Part shown: piece by piece, positions 21,056 through 30,165 of the stretch
How positions within the stretch are numbered: position 1 is the first letter of the stretch
How the letters are laid out: each line of letters starts with the position of its first letter
Origin: Alloprevotella sp. Lung230
Lineage (GTDB): Bacteria; Bacteroidota; Bacteroidia; Bacteroidales; Bacteroidaceae
DNA: 64,000 nucleotides
Direction of reading: 5' to 3'
NCBI RefSeq assembly: GCF_014385435.1
Contig: NZ_JACSUD010000001.1
Coordinates: forward strand, 1 to 64,000
Program-made: the position numbers and the translations under genes
Notes under the pieces: generated by a model
Told to the model about the DNA's origin: nothing
The model's input: only the letters and a program-made list of their open reading frames with translations
Databases searched by the model: none

Positions 21056-21076
21056 CCTTCCCCTCCTACCAAAACA

Positions 21077-21112
21077 AAAGCCCGACTTCTCAAAGTTGAG
21101 AAGTCGGGCTTT
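21077..21112. terminator. Bidirectional terminator between the yebC-type gene and ugd
   Basis: A perfect 17-bp stem, 21077-21093 (AAAGCCCGACTTCTCAA) with 21096-21112, and a 2-nt loop. A/T-rich sequence flanks both sides, so it can serve both converging genes. Confidence 0.85.
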
Positions 21113-21157
21113 GACGTTTGTTGCGCTTCGCTCATCGGGCGAAAAAGGCATCTGAAA

Positions 21158-22411
21158 TTAGTCGCGAGAGAAAAGGTCGCGGGTGTAGACGCGTTCGCGC
21201 ACATCATCGAGTTGCGCATCGTAGCGGTTGGCGATGATGGCCTGCGACTGCGCTTTGAAAGCCGCGAGGTCATTGACCACCCGGCTGCCGAAGAAGGTTT
21301 CGCCATCGCGGAGCGTGGGTTCGTAGATGATGACGCGTGCGCCTTTGGCTTTGATGCGCTTCATCACCCCTTGGATGGAGCTCTGACGGAAGTTGTCGGA
21401 GTTCGACTTCATCGTGAGGCGATAGACCCCGATGATGCAGTCGCGCTCTTCGCATCGGTCGAAATCTCCACGATTATAATAAGCGTAGTAGCCGGCCATT
21501 TGCAGGACGCGGTCGGCGATGAAGTCTTTGCGCGTCACGTTGGAGTCGACAATGGCACGCACCAAGTTTTGCGGAACGTCTTGGTAGTTGGCGAGGAGTT
21601 GCTTGGTGTCCTTGGGGAGGCAATAGCCGCCGTAACCAAAAGAGGGATTGTTGTAGTGCATGCCGATGCGCGGGTCGAGGCAGACACCATTGATGATGGC
21701 CCGCGGATCGAGTCCTTTCATCTCGGCATAGGTGTCGAGTTCATTGAAATAGCTCACGCGCAGCGCCAAATAAGTGTTGGCGAAGAGTTTCACCGCCTCG
21801 GCCTCGGTGAGCCCCATAAAGAGGGTGTCCACTTCGGGCTTGAGCGCCCCTTGTTGGAGGAGCGCTGCAAAAGTGTGTGCCGCCTCATCAAGGCGTGGGT
21901 CGCCTTCTGGTCGCCCCACGATGATGCGCGAGGGATAGAGGTTGTCGTAAAGGGCTTTGCTCTCACGCAGAAACTCGGGCGAAAAGAGGATGTTGTCGCT
22001 TCCCACATTTCGGCGCAACTGTTCGGTATAGCCCACCGGGATGGTACTTTTGATGACCATCAGCGCGTCAGGATTGGCCGCCATCACCTGCCGCACCACG
22101 GCTTCCACGGCTGTGGTGTCGAAGTGGTTCGTGTGCGAATCGTAGTTGGTGGGTGTGGCGATGACCACGATTTCGGCTTCGGCATAAGCGCCGGCGGCAT
22201 CGAGTGTAGCGGTGAGGTTGAGCGGCTTTTCGGCCAGATATTGCTCAATGTAGTCGTCTTGGATGGGCGACTGCCGGCGATTGACCAAGTCCACGCGCTC
22301 CGCGTTGATGTCTACGGCCGTGACGAGGTTGTGTTGGGCAAGAAGGGTGGCGATGCTCAGGCCGACGTAGCCTGTACCTGCCACAGCAATGCGATAAGGT
22401 CTCATGGGCAT
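21158..22411 (-). CDS. ugd: UDP-glucose 6-dehydrogenase
   Basis: A 417-residue UDP-glucose/GDP-mannose dehydrogenase family enzyme. It oxidises UDP-glucose to UDP-glucuronate with two NAD+. The Rossmann motif is [15 protein letters not shown] (residues 10-24), the central helix follows, and the catalytic cysteine is in [18 protein letters not shown] (about residue 260). The C-terminal UDP-binding domain contains [20 protein letters not shown]. Product use is probably capsule, exopolysaccharide or LPS sugar. [10 protein letters not shown] at 22405 is an equally possible start. The gene is monocistronic, with a tRNA gene upstream. Confidence 0.95.
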   Translation of the reverse strand: MPMRPYRIAVAGTGYVGLSIATLLAQHNLVTAVDINAERVDLVNRRQSPIQDDYIEQYLAEKPLNLTATLDAAGAYAEAEIVVIATPTNYDSHTNHFDTTAVEAVVRQVMAANPDALMVIKSTIPVGYTEQLRRNVGSDNILFSPEFLRESKALYDNLYPSRIIVGRPEGDPRLDEAAHTFAALLQQGALKPEVDTLFMGLTEAEAVKLFANTYLALRVSYFNELDTYAEMKGLDPRAIINGVCLDPRIGMHYNNPSFGYGGYCLPKDTKQLLANYQDVPQNLVRAIVDSNVTRKDFIADRVLQMAGYYAYYNRGDFDRCEERDCIIGVYRLTMKSNSDNFRQSSIQGVMKRIKAKGARVIIYEPTLRDGETFFGSRVVNDLAAFKAQSQAIIANRYDAQLDDVRERVYTRDLFSRD

Positions 22412-22464
22412 TTAACTGAAAAAAGGTAAGTTCTTTCCGGAACTTACCTTTGTAATTTAGAGAG

Positions 22465-22536
22465 TAGCGCCTACGGGAATCGAACCCGTATACCATGCGT
22501 GAGAGGCATGTATCCTAACCGTTAGATGAAAGCGCC
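22465..22536 (-). tRNA. tRNA-Glu (anticodon CTC)
   Basis: Seventy-two bases fold as a tRNA: acceptor GGCGCTT paired (with wobbles) to AGGCGCT, anticodon loop CTCTCAC giving anticodon CTC, and T-loop TTCGATT. The discriminator is A and no CCA is encoded. Confidence 0.93.
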
Positions 22537-22579
22537 GTGCACTGAAACGTCAAGACGATTTGGTTTGAGTTTCACGCTG

Positions 22580-22611
22580 CAAAAGTACACTCTTTTTTCC
22601 GTGCAACCAAA
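22580..22611 (-). promoter_or_regulatory. Promoter for tRNA-Glu
   Basis: On the minus strand, TTTG (22608-22611) and TACTTTTG (22580-22587) are 20 bp apart, which places transcription start about 35 bp before the tRNA. Confidence 0.75.
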
Positions 22612-22703
22612 TTTTTCAAGGCTTTTTTCAGAAGGGCACGCGATTTCAGCGCTGATGCGGCACCGAAAGAAGCCGAAGTCGTGATGTCGGGCCGGCACGC
22701 CCC

Positions 22704-23975
22704 TCACGCCTCGGCATCGTTGCGGTAGCTGCGCAAAGAGATTTTGAGCAATTCGTTCTTGCGCGTCACCCACCAAGCCAAGAGGCCGTAGACGAACACC
22801 TGCCCCCAAAGCACAAGGTATTCGTGCTGCACCTCGGGCAGATGAGCGCCCATCGTGTTGAGGCGGATGAAGCCATTGACGCCGAAAGTGGAGGGCACAA
22901 GACAGGAGAAGGCTTTCCAATACCAAGGGAAGGCGCTTCCCGGCCAACTCACGCCGGAAAGGAACAACATCGGGATGGACGAGAAGACCACGAGCAGGAT
23001 GATGATCTCACGGTTGCGCGGCAAACTACCGATGGTGATGGCAAAGAAGATGGAGGCGAGCAGGAAGGGAAGGGCGAAGAGCAAAATCTCCCACGGGTTG
23101 CCGATTTGAGGCAAACTGAACAAGCGGGGGACAACAAAAAGGCAATAGAACGTCACCGGGATGTAGATGACCAAGAAAGCCATGCTTCGTCCTAAAAGTT
23201 GGCGCACGGCCCGCCGCGATGCGTGCTGCGGCTGTGGGCGGCGAGGATGACTTCGTGTGGGAAGTTCGGTGGTTTGTGCGTCTTCGATGAGCTGTCGGGC
23301 ATCGAGCGTAAATTCCTCCGTGGGGGGGAAATGGTGCGAACGCTCCATGCGCTCACGGCGTGTACCGGCCTCCATACCAACACCGAGCAAGAGCGTTTGT
23401 TGCAGCAGAATGATGAGCACCGCGGGGATGAGGAACGAAGCAAAACCACTCTGCGGATTGAAGAGCGCCACTTGTTCGTAACGCAGCGGATGTTGGGTGA
23501 TTTCATCTTCGCGCTGTGTGATGTTGCCGGCACGCTCCACTTTGATGTCGGCGTTCATCGCCAGCGAAACATCGGTCGTGGCGGCCAGCACGGCTTTATA
23601 ATAGAGCATCCCACTCATGTCAATGAACACCCCCACGCGAGTTTGCTCCATACGCGCCAACCGCTTCGTAAAGTCGGCCGGAATTTGCAGGATGCCGTAG
23701 GCCTCACGTCGGCGCACATAGCCCTCGGCCTCGCTCATCGATGCGGCGTGAGAAATGATGCGCACATCGGCCGTGGCATCCACCCGACGCACAAACTCCC
23801 GACTGCGGGTCGAGCCGTCGGCATCAACCACCACAACAGGCACCTCGCGCACCGTTTCGCCCGTATAAATAAAGGCGTAAAGGAGCGGATAGACCAGCGG
23901 CACAAGAATCAGGAAAATGATGAGCCCCTGATCGGTAAAGATGTCGCGGATGGCATTTCGAAAAGCTTTGTTCAT
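22704..23975 (-). CDS. ABC-2-type membrane permease (YbhR/YhgE-like), second subunit
   Basis: A 423-residue ABC-2 permease. One N-terminal membrane span (LIIFLILVPLVYPLLYAFIY, about residues 16-35) precedes a large extracytoplasmic domain (residues about 40-195). A cluster of five C-terminal spans follows (FLIPAVLIILLQQTLLLGVG, MAFLVIYIPVTFYCLFVV, ILLFALPFLLASIFFAITIG, IIILLVVFSSIPMLFLSGV, EYLVLWGQVFVYGLLAWW). A hydrophilic loop of about 55 residues rich in Arg, His and Pro separates the first two of those spans. The last gene of the efflux operon, 12 bp after the paralogous permease. No ATPase gene is present nearby. Confidence 0.88.
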   Translation of the reverse strand: MNKAFRNAIRDIFTDQGLIIFLILVPLVYPLLYAFIYTGETVREVPVVVVDADGSTRSREFVRRVDATADVRIISHAASMSEAEGYVRRREAYGILQIPADFTKRLARMEQTRVGVFIDMSGMLYYKAVLAATTDVSLAMNADIKVERAGNITQREDEITQHPLRYEQVALFNPQSGFASFLIPAVLIILLQQTLLLGVGMEAGTRRERMERSHHFPPTEEFTLDARQLIEDAQTTELPTRSHPRRPQPQHASRRAVRQLLGRSMAFLVIYIPVTFYCLFVVPRLFSLPQIGNPWEILLFALPFLLASIFFAITIGSLPRNREIIILLVVFSSIPMLFLSGVSWPGSAFPWYWKAFSCLVPSTFGVNGFIRLNTMGAHLPEVQHEYLVLWGQVFVYGLLAWWVTRKNELLKISLRSYRNDAEA

Positions 23976-23987
23976 GATGGAGGTCTG

Positions 23988-25139
23988 TTAGGGTTCGTAA
24001 GCGATGCGCGTCATCAAGGTCTTGAAACGCCCCACAAAGAGCAAAGGAAGGAGGGCAAAACCACAGAGGGCGGCAAAATGAGGCCAGGCGTTGAGCAGCG
24101 GATAGCCATCGAGCGCGCAGTTGACATAGAGCAGATAGTAATAGCGGAGGGGAAACAGCGCCGCCAGCCCTTGTAGGACAGGGTGCATGGCCATGGCGGG
24201 AAACGACATTCCGCAGATGCTGAAAGAGATGACGCCCCACAACGAAGCAAAACTCAAACCCAGGCGCGGCACAGGGAGCGCACAAATCATCAATACTCCC
24301 AGCCCTTGCGAGGCGAGCACCATCAGTCCCGAGAGCAGCAACATCGTGGGGATGCCGCAGAAGCAGGGGAAGTGCAGATAGCCATAGAGATAGAGTGCCA
24401 TCCCGACCGCCATGAGGAGAAATAGGAGCGTGTGCAGCGCCAGTTTGCCAAAGAGGGCTTTGAAGGCCGACCCGTCGGCCAGCACGAGCAGCGCACGTCC
24501 GTTGCCGTCCTTGACCTCCTGCCCGATGGAGAAGACGGTGATGAAGAAAATCATCAGCGAGAGCATGCCTGGTCCGAGGATGTTGGAGAGATAGACGTTG
24601 TAGTTGAGCGAAGGATTGCCGATGGGGTGGGCCTCCACCACGATGGGCTGGAGCACGGCCATGGCCTGCCGAGAAGTGGCGCCGCGTGCCAAGAGGACCG
24701 AGCGTCCGGCCGCTCCGCCCGCCAGTTCGCTCATGGTGCGCATGTCCTTATAGAGCAGTGAGCCGGCCATGAGGAAAGTGTTGTTGGTGTAGAACGAGAC
24801 GATGGGCGACTCCTGCCGCATCAAGCGACGCGTGGTGCCTCGAGGGATGTAGTAGAAGGCATAAATCTCGCCACGCTGCACCGCCCTCCGCGCTTCGCTC
24901 ACCGAGGCATAGTGCGCCACGATGCGCGTGGTCTGGAAGGCATCGAGGTTGCGGGCAATGCCGCGCGAGGTGCTCGTCTGGTCCTCATCGACCATGGCTG
25001 CCGGCAGTCCTTCCGGCAGTCCGCTTCCCATGATGGTGGTGAAGAAGACGATGCAGAAGAGCGGCACAGCCACTATACAGAAGATGTAGATGGGGCGCGT
25101 GAGCAAACGCCGCCATTCACGAATGAAAACTTTGTACAT
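23988..25139 (-). CDS. ABC-2-type membrane permease (YbhS-like), first subunit
   Basis: A 383-residue ABC-2 permease with the same layout as its neighbour: N-terminal span (PIYIFCIVAVPLFCIVFFTTI), an extracytoplasmic domain to about residue 185, then five spans including MLSLMIFFITVFSIGQEVKDGNG and MLLLSGLMVLASQGLGVLMI. Paralogy with the 22704-23975 product suggests a heterodimer. Family knowledge: such permeases with HlyD and TolC partners export drugs, lipids or other amphipaths out of Gram-negative cells. It starts 23 bp after the HlyD gene. Confidence 0.88.
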   Translation of the reverse strand: MYKVFIREWRRLLTRPIYIFCIVAVPLFCIVFFTTIMGSGLPEGLPAAMVDEDQTSTSRGIARNLDAFQTTRIVAHYASVSEARRAVQRGEIYAFYYIPRGTTRRLMRQESPIVSFYTNNTFLMAGSLLYKDMRTMSELAGGAAGRSVLLARGATSRQAMAVLQPIVVEAHPIGNPSLNYNVYLSNILGPGMLSLMIFFITVFSIGQEVKDGNGRALLVLADGSAFKALFGKLALHTLLFLLMAVGMALYLYGYLHFPCFCGIPTMLLLSGLMVLASQGLGVLMICALPVPRLGLSFASLWGVISFSICGMSFPAMAMHPVLQGLAALFPLRYYYLLYVNCALDGYPLLNAWPHFAALCGFALLPLLFVGRFKTLMTRIAYEP

Positions 25140-25162
25140 AAAGGTTTGCGCGCCAAGCGTCT

Positions 25163-26143
25163 TTATTTGAGAAGCACCGACATGCCGGGACGCAGTCCTT
25201 CGACCTTCTCAATGGGCGTGGCCTTGACTTGGAAAGTCTTCATGTCATACTGCCCCGTAGTTTTGGTGGCTTTCCAGGCGGCATAGGTGCCCATATCCTT
25301 GATATTGGTGATGCGCAGGCGGACGGCCTTGTCGCCGAGCGCGGGCACCACGGCATCGACCACGGCGTTCATCTTGATTTGCGAGAGATGGTCCTCACGG
25401 ACGTTGAAAGCCACCCACATTTTGTCCATCAGCGCCACGTTCATCACGGGTGCTCCCGTGCCGACAAGTTCGCCAAGCGAGGGGAAGATGTCCGTCACCT
25501 CCCCATCGAGGCTCGCCCGCAGCACCGTCTCTTTCAGATAACTACGCACCTCACGGATGGCCCCTTCGGCCCGTTGCACCACGGCCGCGGCGGCCTGCTT
25601 GTCTTCGAGTTGCGCTCCGTTCTTAGCCAAATCATATTGCGACTTGGCCGCACGCTCAGTGGCGATGGCGGCATCGCGTTGTGCCACGACCTCGTCCAAC
25701 TTTTGAGCGGTGGCTACACCCTCGTCGTGCAACCGCTTGACGCGGGCATAACTCTTTTCCATCACTTGGCGGCCGGCAATGGCCTTCTGCCAGAGTTCGT
25801 AGGCACCTTGGATTTGTTCTTCCCGCGCGCCCTTCTGCGCCTTCCGGCTTTGTGCAGCGGCAGCGGCCTCGGCACCCTCGGCCTGCGTCAGTTTGGCGGC
25901 AACATCGGGCGCTTCCAGAACAGCGAGGACGTCGCCGGCGTGCACCTTCTGCCCTTCTTCCACGAGGATTTTGGCCACACGACCGGGCACTTTGCTCGAC
26001 ACGCGATATTCGGTCACTTCCACTTCGCCTTGGATGATTTCCTTTTCGGGGCGGAAAGCGTAAAAGCCACAAACGGCCGAAAGAACGACAACGGCTACGA
26101 TGAGCAAGAGAGCCGGGATATAATTAGGAGCTTTGCGTTTCAT
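25163..26143 (-). CDS. HlyD-family membrane fusion protein
   Basis: A 326-residue periplasmic adaptor. A single N-terminal membrane anchor (PALLLIVAVVVLSAVCGFYAF) is followed by a lipoyl half-motif (VSSKVPGRVAKILVEEGQKVHAGDVLAVLEAP, about residues 47-80). A long alanine- and glutamine-rich coiled-coil hairpin occupies about 85-200, and the second lipoyl half follows (VLRASLDGEVTDIFPSLGELVGTGAPVM). It links the inner-membrane permeases to the TolC protein encoded 30 bp upstream, forming a trans-envelope channel. Confidence 0.93.
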   Translation of the reverse strand: MKRKAPNYIPALLLIVAVVVLSAVCGFYAFRPEKEIIQGEVEVTEYRVSSKVPGRVAKILVEEGQKVHAGDVLAVLEAPDVAAKLTQAEGAEAAAAAQSRKAQKGAREEQIQGAYELWQKAIAGRQVMEKSYARVKRLHDEGVATAQKLDEVVAQRDAAIATERAAKSQYDLAKNGAQLEDKQAAAAVVQRAEGAIREVRSYLKETVLRASLDGEVTDIFPSLGELVGTGAPVMNVALMDKMWVAFNVREDHLSQIKMNAVVDAVVPALGDKAVRLRITNIKDMGTYAAWKATKTTGQYDMKTFQVKATPIEKVEGLRPGMSVLLK

Positions 26144-26173
26144 TGCTATAAGAGTATTTTGGTGTATAATGTA

Positions 26174-27664
26174 TTACTTTCCGAGGGCTTTGGCATAGGC
26201 CGCGCGGGTGAGCATGATGTCGATTTGGGCATCAATCTTGTCGCTGTGTGCTACCAGCCAAGCCGTCTGTGCCGCCAGCAGGTCACTGGTCGAAATCATA
26301 CCCTCGTCAAAGCCCAGTTTGCTCATGCGCAGGTTTTCTTCGGCCTTGTCCAGACTTTTCTGCGAAAGCCCGAGTTTGCGGTTGGCCTCATTGACGGCAA
26401 AAGCGCCTTGGTGCACTTGCAGCGTGATCTTTTCGCCCACCTCTTCGGCGCGGAGGGCCGCCATTCGGGCTTCGGCGCGGGCAGCGGCCACCTTGTGCCG
26501 TCCTTCGCCCCAATTCCAGAGGGGCACTTTCAGGGCAACGCCCACATTCCACGTGCCGTTGAGTTTGCGTTCAAAGCCGTTGGAGAGGGAGGGATAGTGT
26601 CCCAGGACGCCGGCGGTGAGAGCCAGTGTGGGGAGAAAGGCCGCTCGCTCGATTTTCACCTTTTCGTCGTAAATCTGCGTGGCCAGGCGGAGCTGCCGCA
26701 ATTCGGGGCGTGCAGTTAGCGCAGTGGCCTCGTCGGGCGTCACGTTGTCGGGCAGCACAGCGATGTCGTCCAGGAGTTCGTCGGTCAGCGTGGGTCGATC
26801 CGTGAGCGCCCATCCACACAGTTGGGCGAGCAGCATGCGCGAGAGCGTCAGTCCGTCGTCCACCTTGGTGAGGGTCATTTCAGCCTTGTTGAGTTCCACG
26901 CTCACGGCCAATTCGTTGGCGCGGGTGGCCAGGCCCTGCGCCATCATCTTCTCGACATCGCTGTGCAGATGGGCGAGCATGTCGCGATAGGCCGTGGCGA
27001 GTTTTTGCTTATTCACCAGGCTCACCACCTGCCAGTAGGCTTTGTCCACCTCCAGCACCAGTTCCTGCTCGTCGGCGCGAAGGCGCTCGCCGGCCAGTTG
27101 TTCGGAGTAGTGGGTGATGCGGTCGTAAGCTCGAATTTTGCCGCCCATGTAGAGCGGTTGTGTGAGCACGATGGCACCGACAGCGACGTTGCGCGTGTCG
27201 GTGTCGAAGGCATCGACCACGCTGCGCCCCACGGCATTGAGCCGTCCGGCCATCGCGGGCATTCCCGCCTGCACACGTTGAATGAGGGGTGCCAGTCCGG
27301 GATTGGCGGCGATGAGCCCCTGTGCCATTTGTGCAAACTCGGGGGTGATGGCGCCCACGAGGTGGGTACCCAGATGGGAGAGGGAGTTCTTCTGGTCGTT
27401 GTTGAGGAGCGACACGCGCTCGCCCAGGTGGGTGTAGGCGGCAGTGGCCGAAAGTTTGGGCAGATAGTTGGTGCGTGCAGCGTTGTGCTCGTGTCGTGCT
27501 TTCTCCACGGCGAGTTGTGCCATACGGATGCCCTTGTTGTGTTGCAAAGCCATCGTCCGGCAGGAGTCGAGCGAGAGCGATGGCATCGTGGCAGTTTTTT
27601 GGGAAAAAGCCGAAAAATAGAACATCCCGAGAAAGAGGAGTACGAGACAGGATAATCGTTTCAT
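26174..27664 (-). CDS. TolC-family outer-membrane efflux protein
   Basis: A 496-residue outer-membrane factor. The signal peptide is MKRLSCLVLLFLGMFYFSAFSQ. Two structural repeats of long helices follow (around ARHEHNAARTNYLPKLSATAAYTHLG and KVKIERAAFLPTLALTAGVLGHYPSL), as is usual for the family. It is the promoter-proximal gene of a four-gene operon (outer-membrane factor, adaptor, two permeases) with short gaps of 12-30 bp. A Bacteroidetes promoter lies just upstream. No regulator gene is adjacent. Confidence 0.93.
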   Translation of the reverse strand: MKRLSCLVLLFLGMFYFSAFSQKTATMPSLSLDSCRTMALQHNKGIRMAQLAVEKARHEHNAARTNYLPKLSATAAYTHLGERVSLLNNDQKNSLSHLGTHLVGAITPEFAQMAQGLIAANPGLAPLIQRVQAGMPAMAGRLNAVGRSVVDAFDTDTRNVAVGAIVLTQPLYMGGKIRAYDRITHYSEQLAGERLRADEQELVLEVDKAYWQVVSLVNKQKLATAYRDMLAHLHSDVEKMMAQGLATRANELAVSVELNKAEMTLTKVDDGLTLSRMLLAQLCGWALTDRPTLTDELLDDIAVLPDNVTPDEATALTARPELRQLRLATQIYDEKVKIERAAFLPTLALTAGVLGHYPSLSNGFERKLNGTWNVGVALKVPLWNWGEGRHKVAAARAEARMAALRAEEVGEKITLQVHQGAFAVNEANRKLGLSQKSLDKAEENLRMSKLGFDEGMISTSDLLAAQTAWLVAHSDKIDAQIDIMLTRAAYAKALGK

Positions 27665-27697
27665 TTCTTCTTGTTGTTACGTTTTGTGGATGGGTTG

Positions 27698-27728
27698 CAA
27701 AAATACGGCATTTTTAGATACGGACAAA
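27698..27728 (-). promoter_or_regulatory. Promoter for the efflux operon
   Basis: On the minus strand, TTTG (27725-27728) and TATTTTTG (27698-27705) are separated by 19 bp. The start would be about 25-30 bp upstream of the TolC gene. Confidence 0.7.
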
Positions 27729-27913
27729 AGGATTACCGAAATATCGAACAATGATGCCCACGAAAAAGCAAGGAAAAGAGCGGATGACTTCGGAATGGGC
27801 GTTCCGAAAGCCGACGTCTGCCGCCAAGGCAGCCCCACGGACGACAAACTCAACGGTATCGGACGAAAAGTTCCGCAGCCCACAGAAAAAGTTGTCGGGA
27901 AGCTTCGCAATCT

Positions 27914-27997
27914 ATAAACCAAGGTTTGGTTTATATAAACCAAAGTTTGAATTACATAAACCAAGGTTTGAATTATATAAACCAAACCTTGGTTTAT
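27914..27997. repeat. Quadruple 21-bp near-palindromic array, AT-rich family, copy 2
   Basis: Four 21-bp units begin at 27914, 27935, 27956 and 27977. Unit 4 is the exact reverse complement of unit 1, so the array as a whole is bounded by inverted repeats (ATAAACCAAGG...). By eye it differs from the copy at 10300-10383 at about 8 of 84 positions in the same orientation. It lies in the 636-bp divergent gap between the TolC and sulfatase genes; apart from this and two promoters I see nothing else there. Because 21 is a multiple of three it creates spurious open frames. Confidence 0.9.
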
Positions 27998-28169
27998 AGA
28001 TTATCTCCCATTCCGATCACTTTCGGAAGGAGGGAGATAAGTATGAAAGCCTCCGAAAGAAAGATGCGCCCATCGGCCGACACCATATATAATAGACCGT
28101 TCTTCTGCCACACCCCACCACCAATCGCAGGGACATCGGCCGAAAAGGCGGGACAAAAGTCTGCAAAAC

Positions 28170-28201
28170 TTTGCCCAATCGGCCTAAAATCTGTAAATTT
28201 G
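28170..28201 (+). promoter_or_regulatory. Promoter for the sulfatase-family gene
   Basis: TTTG (28170-28173) and TAAATTTG (28194-28201) with a 20-bp spacer, giving a leader of roughly 90 nt before the ATG at 28301. Confidence 0.75.
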
Positions 28202-28300
28202 CGCTGCACAGTGCGGCAGTGCACCGTGCCGGTGCGCCGAGTGCCCTATGTTTCCCACCTTTTTCCCACTTTCTGTCAGCACTCTGCCCCATCACTCATC

Positions 28301-30127
28301 ATGACACGCAAATCTTTCGAACGCCTTTTCACATGGATTAGTCTGCCCCTGGTGCGCCATGGCGTGTTTCTCGCCGCCATGGTCGTGCTGGCCATCACGA
28401 CAAGCGCCATCGTGGGTCGTCCCAACTCGCGCCAGGGCTTCTTTGCCGTGCAGTTTTTTGTGGACATGTATGCGTTTTGCCTGCTGCTCTGCCTGCTGCC
28501 GCCGCGCCTGCGGTCGGTGCTGAAATGTGCCCTCTATGTGGGAGCCTATGTGCTGGCGGTGGTCGAGACGTTCTTGTTCTATCGGTTCAATCTCTACTTT
28601 TCGCCCACGATGCTCAACCTCCTGCTGGAGACCAACCCCAACGAGGCGGGTGAGTTCCTCATGGGCTGTGTGAAGAGTGTGGAGTTGTGGCGCACGTTGA
28701 GCATTTACGCCTTGATTTTGCTGGGCAACGTGTTTCTGGCTCGCTACGGCTACACGACGTGGAAAGGCGTCTGCCGCGCGCTGCGCGTACATCGCCACTG
28801 GTGGATGCAGCGGCTGGGATTTGCCCTGCGCTTCTATCTCATGCCCACGGCCGCCTTGGGCGGGCTGACGGTGGGGCTGGTGCCGTGGGTGGGCGAAAAA
28901 GGGAAAATGGTGAATTTTCTGCGCAACGAGCACACCCGCGATGCTGAGCGCGTGCCGGTGCACATCTTCTATACACCGTTCTATCGATTGCTGCACGCCG
29001 CTCACTTTCTCCACATCGCCCGCGTCGAAACGGAGCACCTGATGGAGCGGATGAGCGCACTGCGGGTAGACTCGTGTGCCGCCACCTGCCCCAATCTGGT
29101 GGTCATTGTGGGCGAGAGCTACAACAAGCACCACGCCGCCCTCTATGGCTACGATCTGCCCACCACACCCCATCTCTCGCGGCTGGCACGGCGCGGCACG
29201 TTGCAGGTGTTTACAGACGTTGTCACCCCTTGGAACGTGACGAGCCAATGCTTCAAGTCGTTCCTCTCCACCCACAGCGTCGACCAGCCCGGCACGTGGG
29301 CCGACGGAGTGCTGTTTCCCACCCTCTTCCGCCGCGCCGGCTATAAAGTGGCGTTCGCCACCAATCAGTTTTACCACTCGGCCGCGCAAGGGGTCATCGA
29401 CTTCAACGGCTCGTTCTTCCTCAACGATGTGCGGATGGACAGTCTGTGTTTCGACTTCCGCAACCGCTTTCGCTGTCACCCCGAAGGACAGTTTACCTCC
29501 CTCCTGCGCGGCTACACGCCGGGCGAGCGCAACCTCTATCTGCTCCACCTCTATGGGCAGCACATGGAGTATGCGCAACGCTATCCCAAGGACTGGAAGT
29601 TCTTTTCGGCGGCCGACATCAAGCGCCCCGACCTGAGCGAGCGCGAACGCGCCATCGTGGCCGACTACGACAACGCCACGCGCTACAACGACGAGGTGGT
29701 GGCGCGCATCATGGCGCACTTTCGCCGCGAAGACGCTCTGGTCATCTACTTCTCCGACCACGGCGAGGAGGTCTACGATGGCGACATCGGCATCTACGGC
29801 CGCAACCACATGCCGGTACCCACGGCACAGGTGCTCCGTGGGGAATACGAAATTCCCTTCATGATGTGGGGATCTCCCCGCTTCCGCAAGCGGCATCCCG
29901 AGGTGTGGGCGCGCATCAAGGCAGCCCGCCACCGCCCGTTCAGTCACGACGACCTGCCGCATCTGCTTATGGGATTGGCAGGCATCGCCACTCCCCTCTA
30001 CGCCCCACAACGCGACCTCCTCTCGCCTCACTTCCGACCGCAACGCCGCCTCGTGAAGAACGATGTGGACTACGACCGGGTGATGCAGCGCGCTGCCTCA
30101 CCGGCCGTCGGCACCCGACAGCGGTAG
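28301..30127 (+). CDS. Sulfatase-family membrane phosphotransferase (EptA/phosphoethanolamine transferase-like)
   Basis: A 608-residue protein. About five N-terminal membrane spans (to about residue 190) anchor a periplasmic alkaline-phosphatase-fold domain. The metal and nucleophile region is NLVVIVGESYNKHHAALYGYDLPTTPHL (about 264-291), followed by NVTSQCFKSFLST and a metal motif FSDHGEEVYDG (about 483). Family knowledge: enzymes of this type move phosphoethanolamine from phosphatidylethanolamine to lipid A or other surface glycans; the acceptor here is unknown. The frame is open back to 27926 through the repeat array, but MTRKSFERLFTWISLPL at 28301 fits the promoter and the first membrane helix. 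An acyltransferase gene follows. Confidence 0.88.
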   Translation: MTRKSFERLFTWISLPLVRHGVFLAAMVVLAITTSAIVGRPNSRQGFFAVQFFVDMYAFCLLLCLLPPRLRSVLKCALYVGAYVLAVVETFLFYRFNLYFSPTMLNLLLETNPNEAGEFLMGCVKSVELWRTLSIYALILLGNVFLARYGYTTWKGVCRALRVHRHWWMQRLGFALRFYLMPTAALGGLTVGLVPWVGEKGKMVNFLRNEHTRDAERVPVHIFYTPFYRLLHAAHFLHIARVETEHLMERMSALRVDSCAATCPNLVVIVGESYNKHHAALYGYDLPTTPHLSRLARRGTLQVFTDVVTPWNVTSQCFKSFLSTHSVDQPGTWADGVLFPTLFRRAGYKVAFATNQFYHSAAQGVIDFNGSFFLNDVRMDSLCFDFRNRFRCHPEGQFTSLLRGYTPGERNLYLLHLYGQHMEYAQRYPKDWKFFSAADIKRPDLSERERAIVADYDNATRYNDEVVARIMAHFRREDALVIYFSDHGEEVYDGDIGIYGRNHMPVPTAQVLRGEYEIPFMMWGSPRFRKRHPEVWARIKAARHRPFSHDDLPHLLMGLAGIATPLYAPQRDLLSPHFRPQRRLVKNDVDYDRVMQRAASPAVGTRQR

Positions 30128-30165
30128 TTTTCTCCCTTCGGCCTCCTTTCCTCCTCTTTCTGCCT

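Noticed and set aside
27684-27917. 77-codon open frame between the TolC and sulfatase genes.
   Set aside because: It begins within the efflux promoter region, has no recognisable domain and ends at the repeat boundary.
27926-28300. Open frame extending the sulfatase gene upstream through the repeat array.
   Set aside because: Its first codons are the 21-bp repeats translated, and promoter and first membrane helix place the start at 28301.
28292-30043. 583-codon open frame antisense to the sulfatase gene.
   Set aside because: GC-rich codon bias of the sense gene makes long shadow frames; the product is Gln/His/Arg/Val-rich with no motif.
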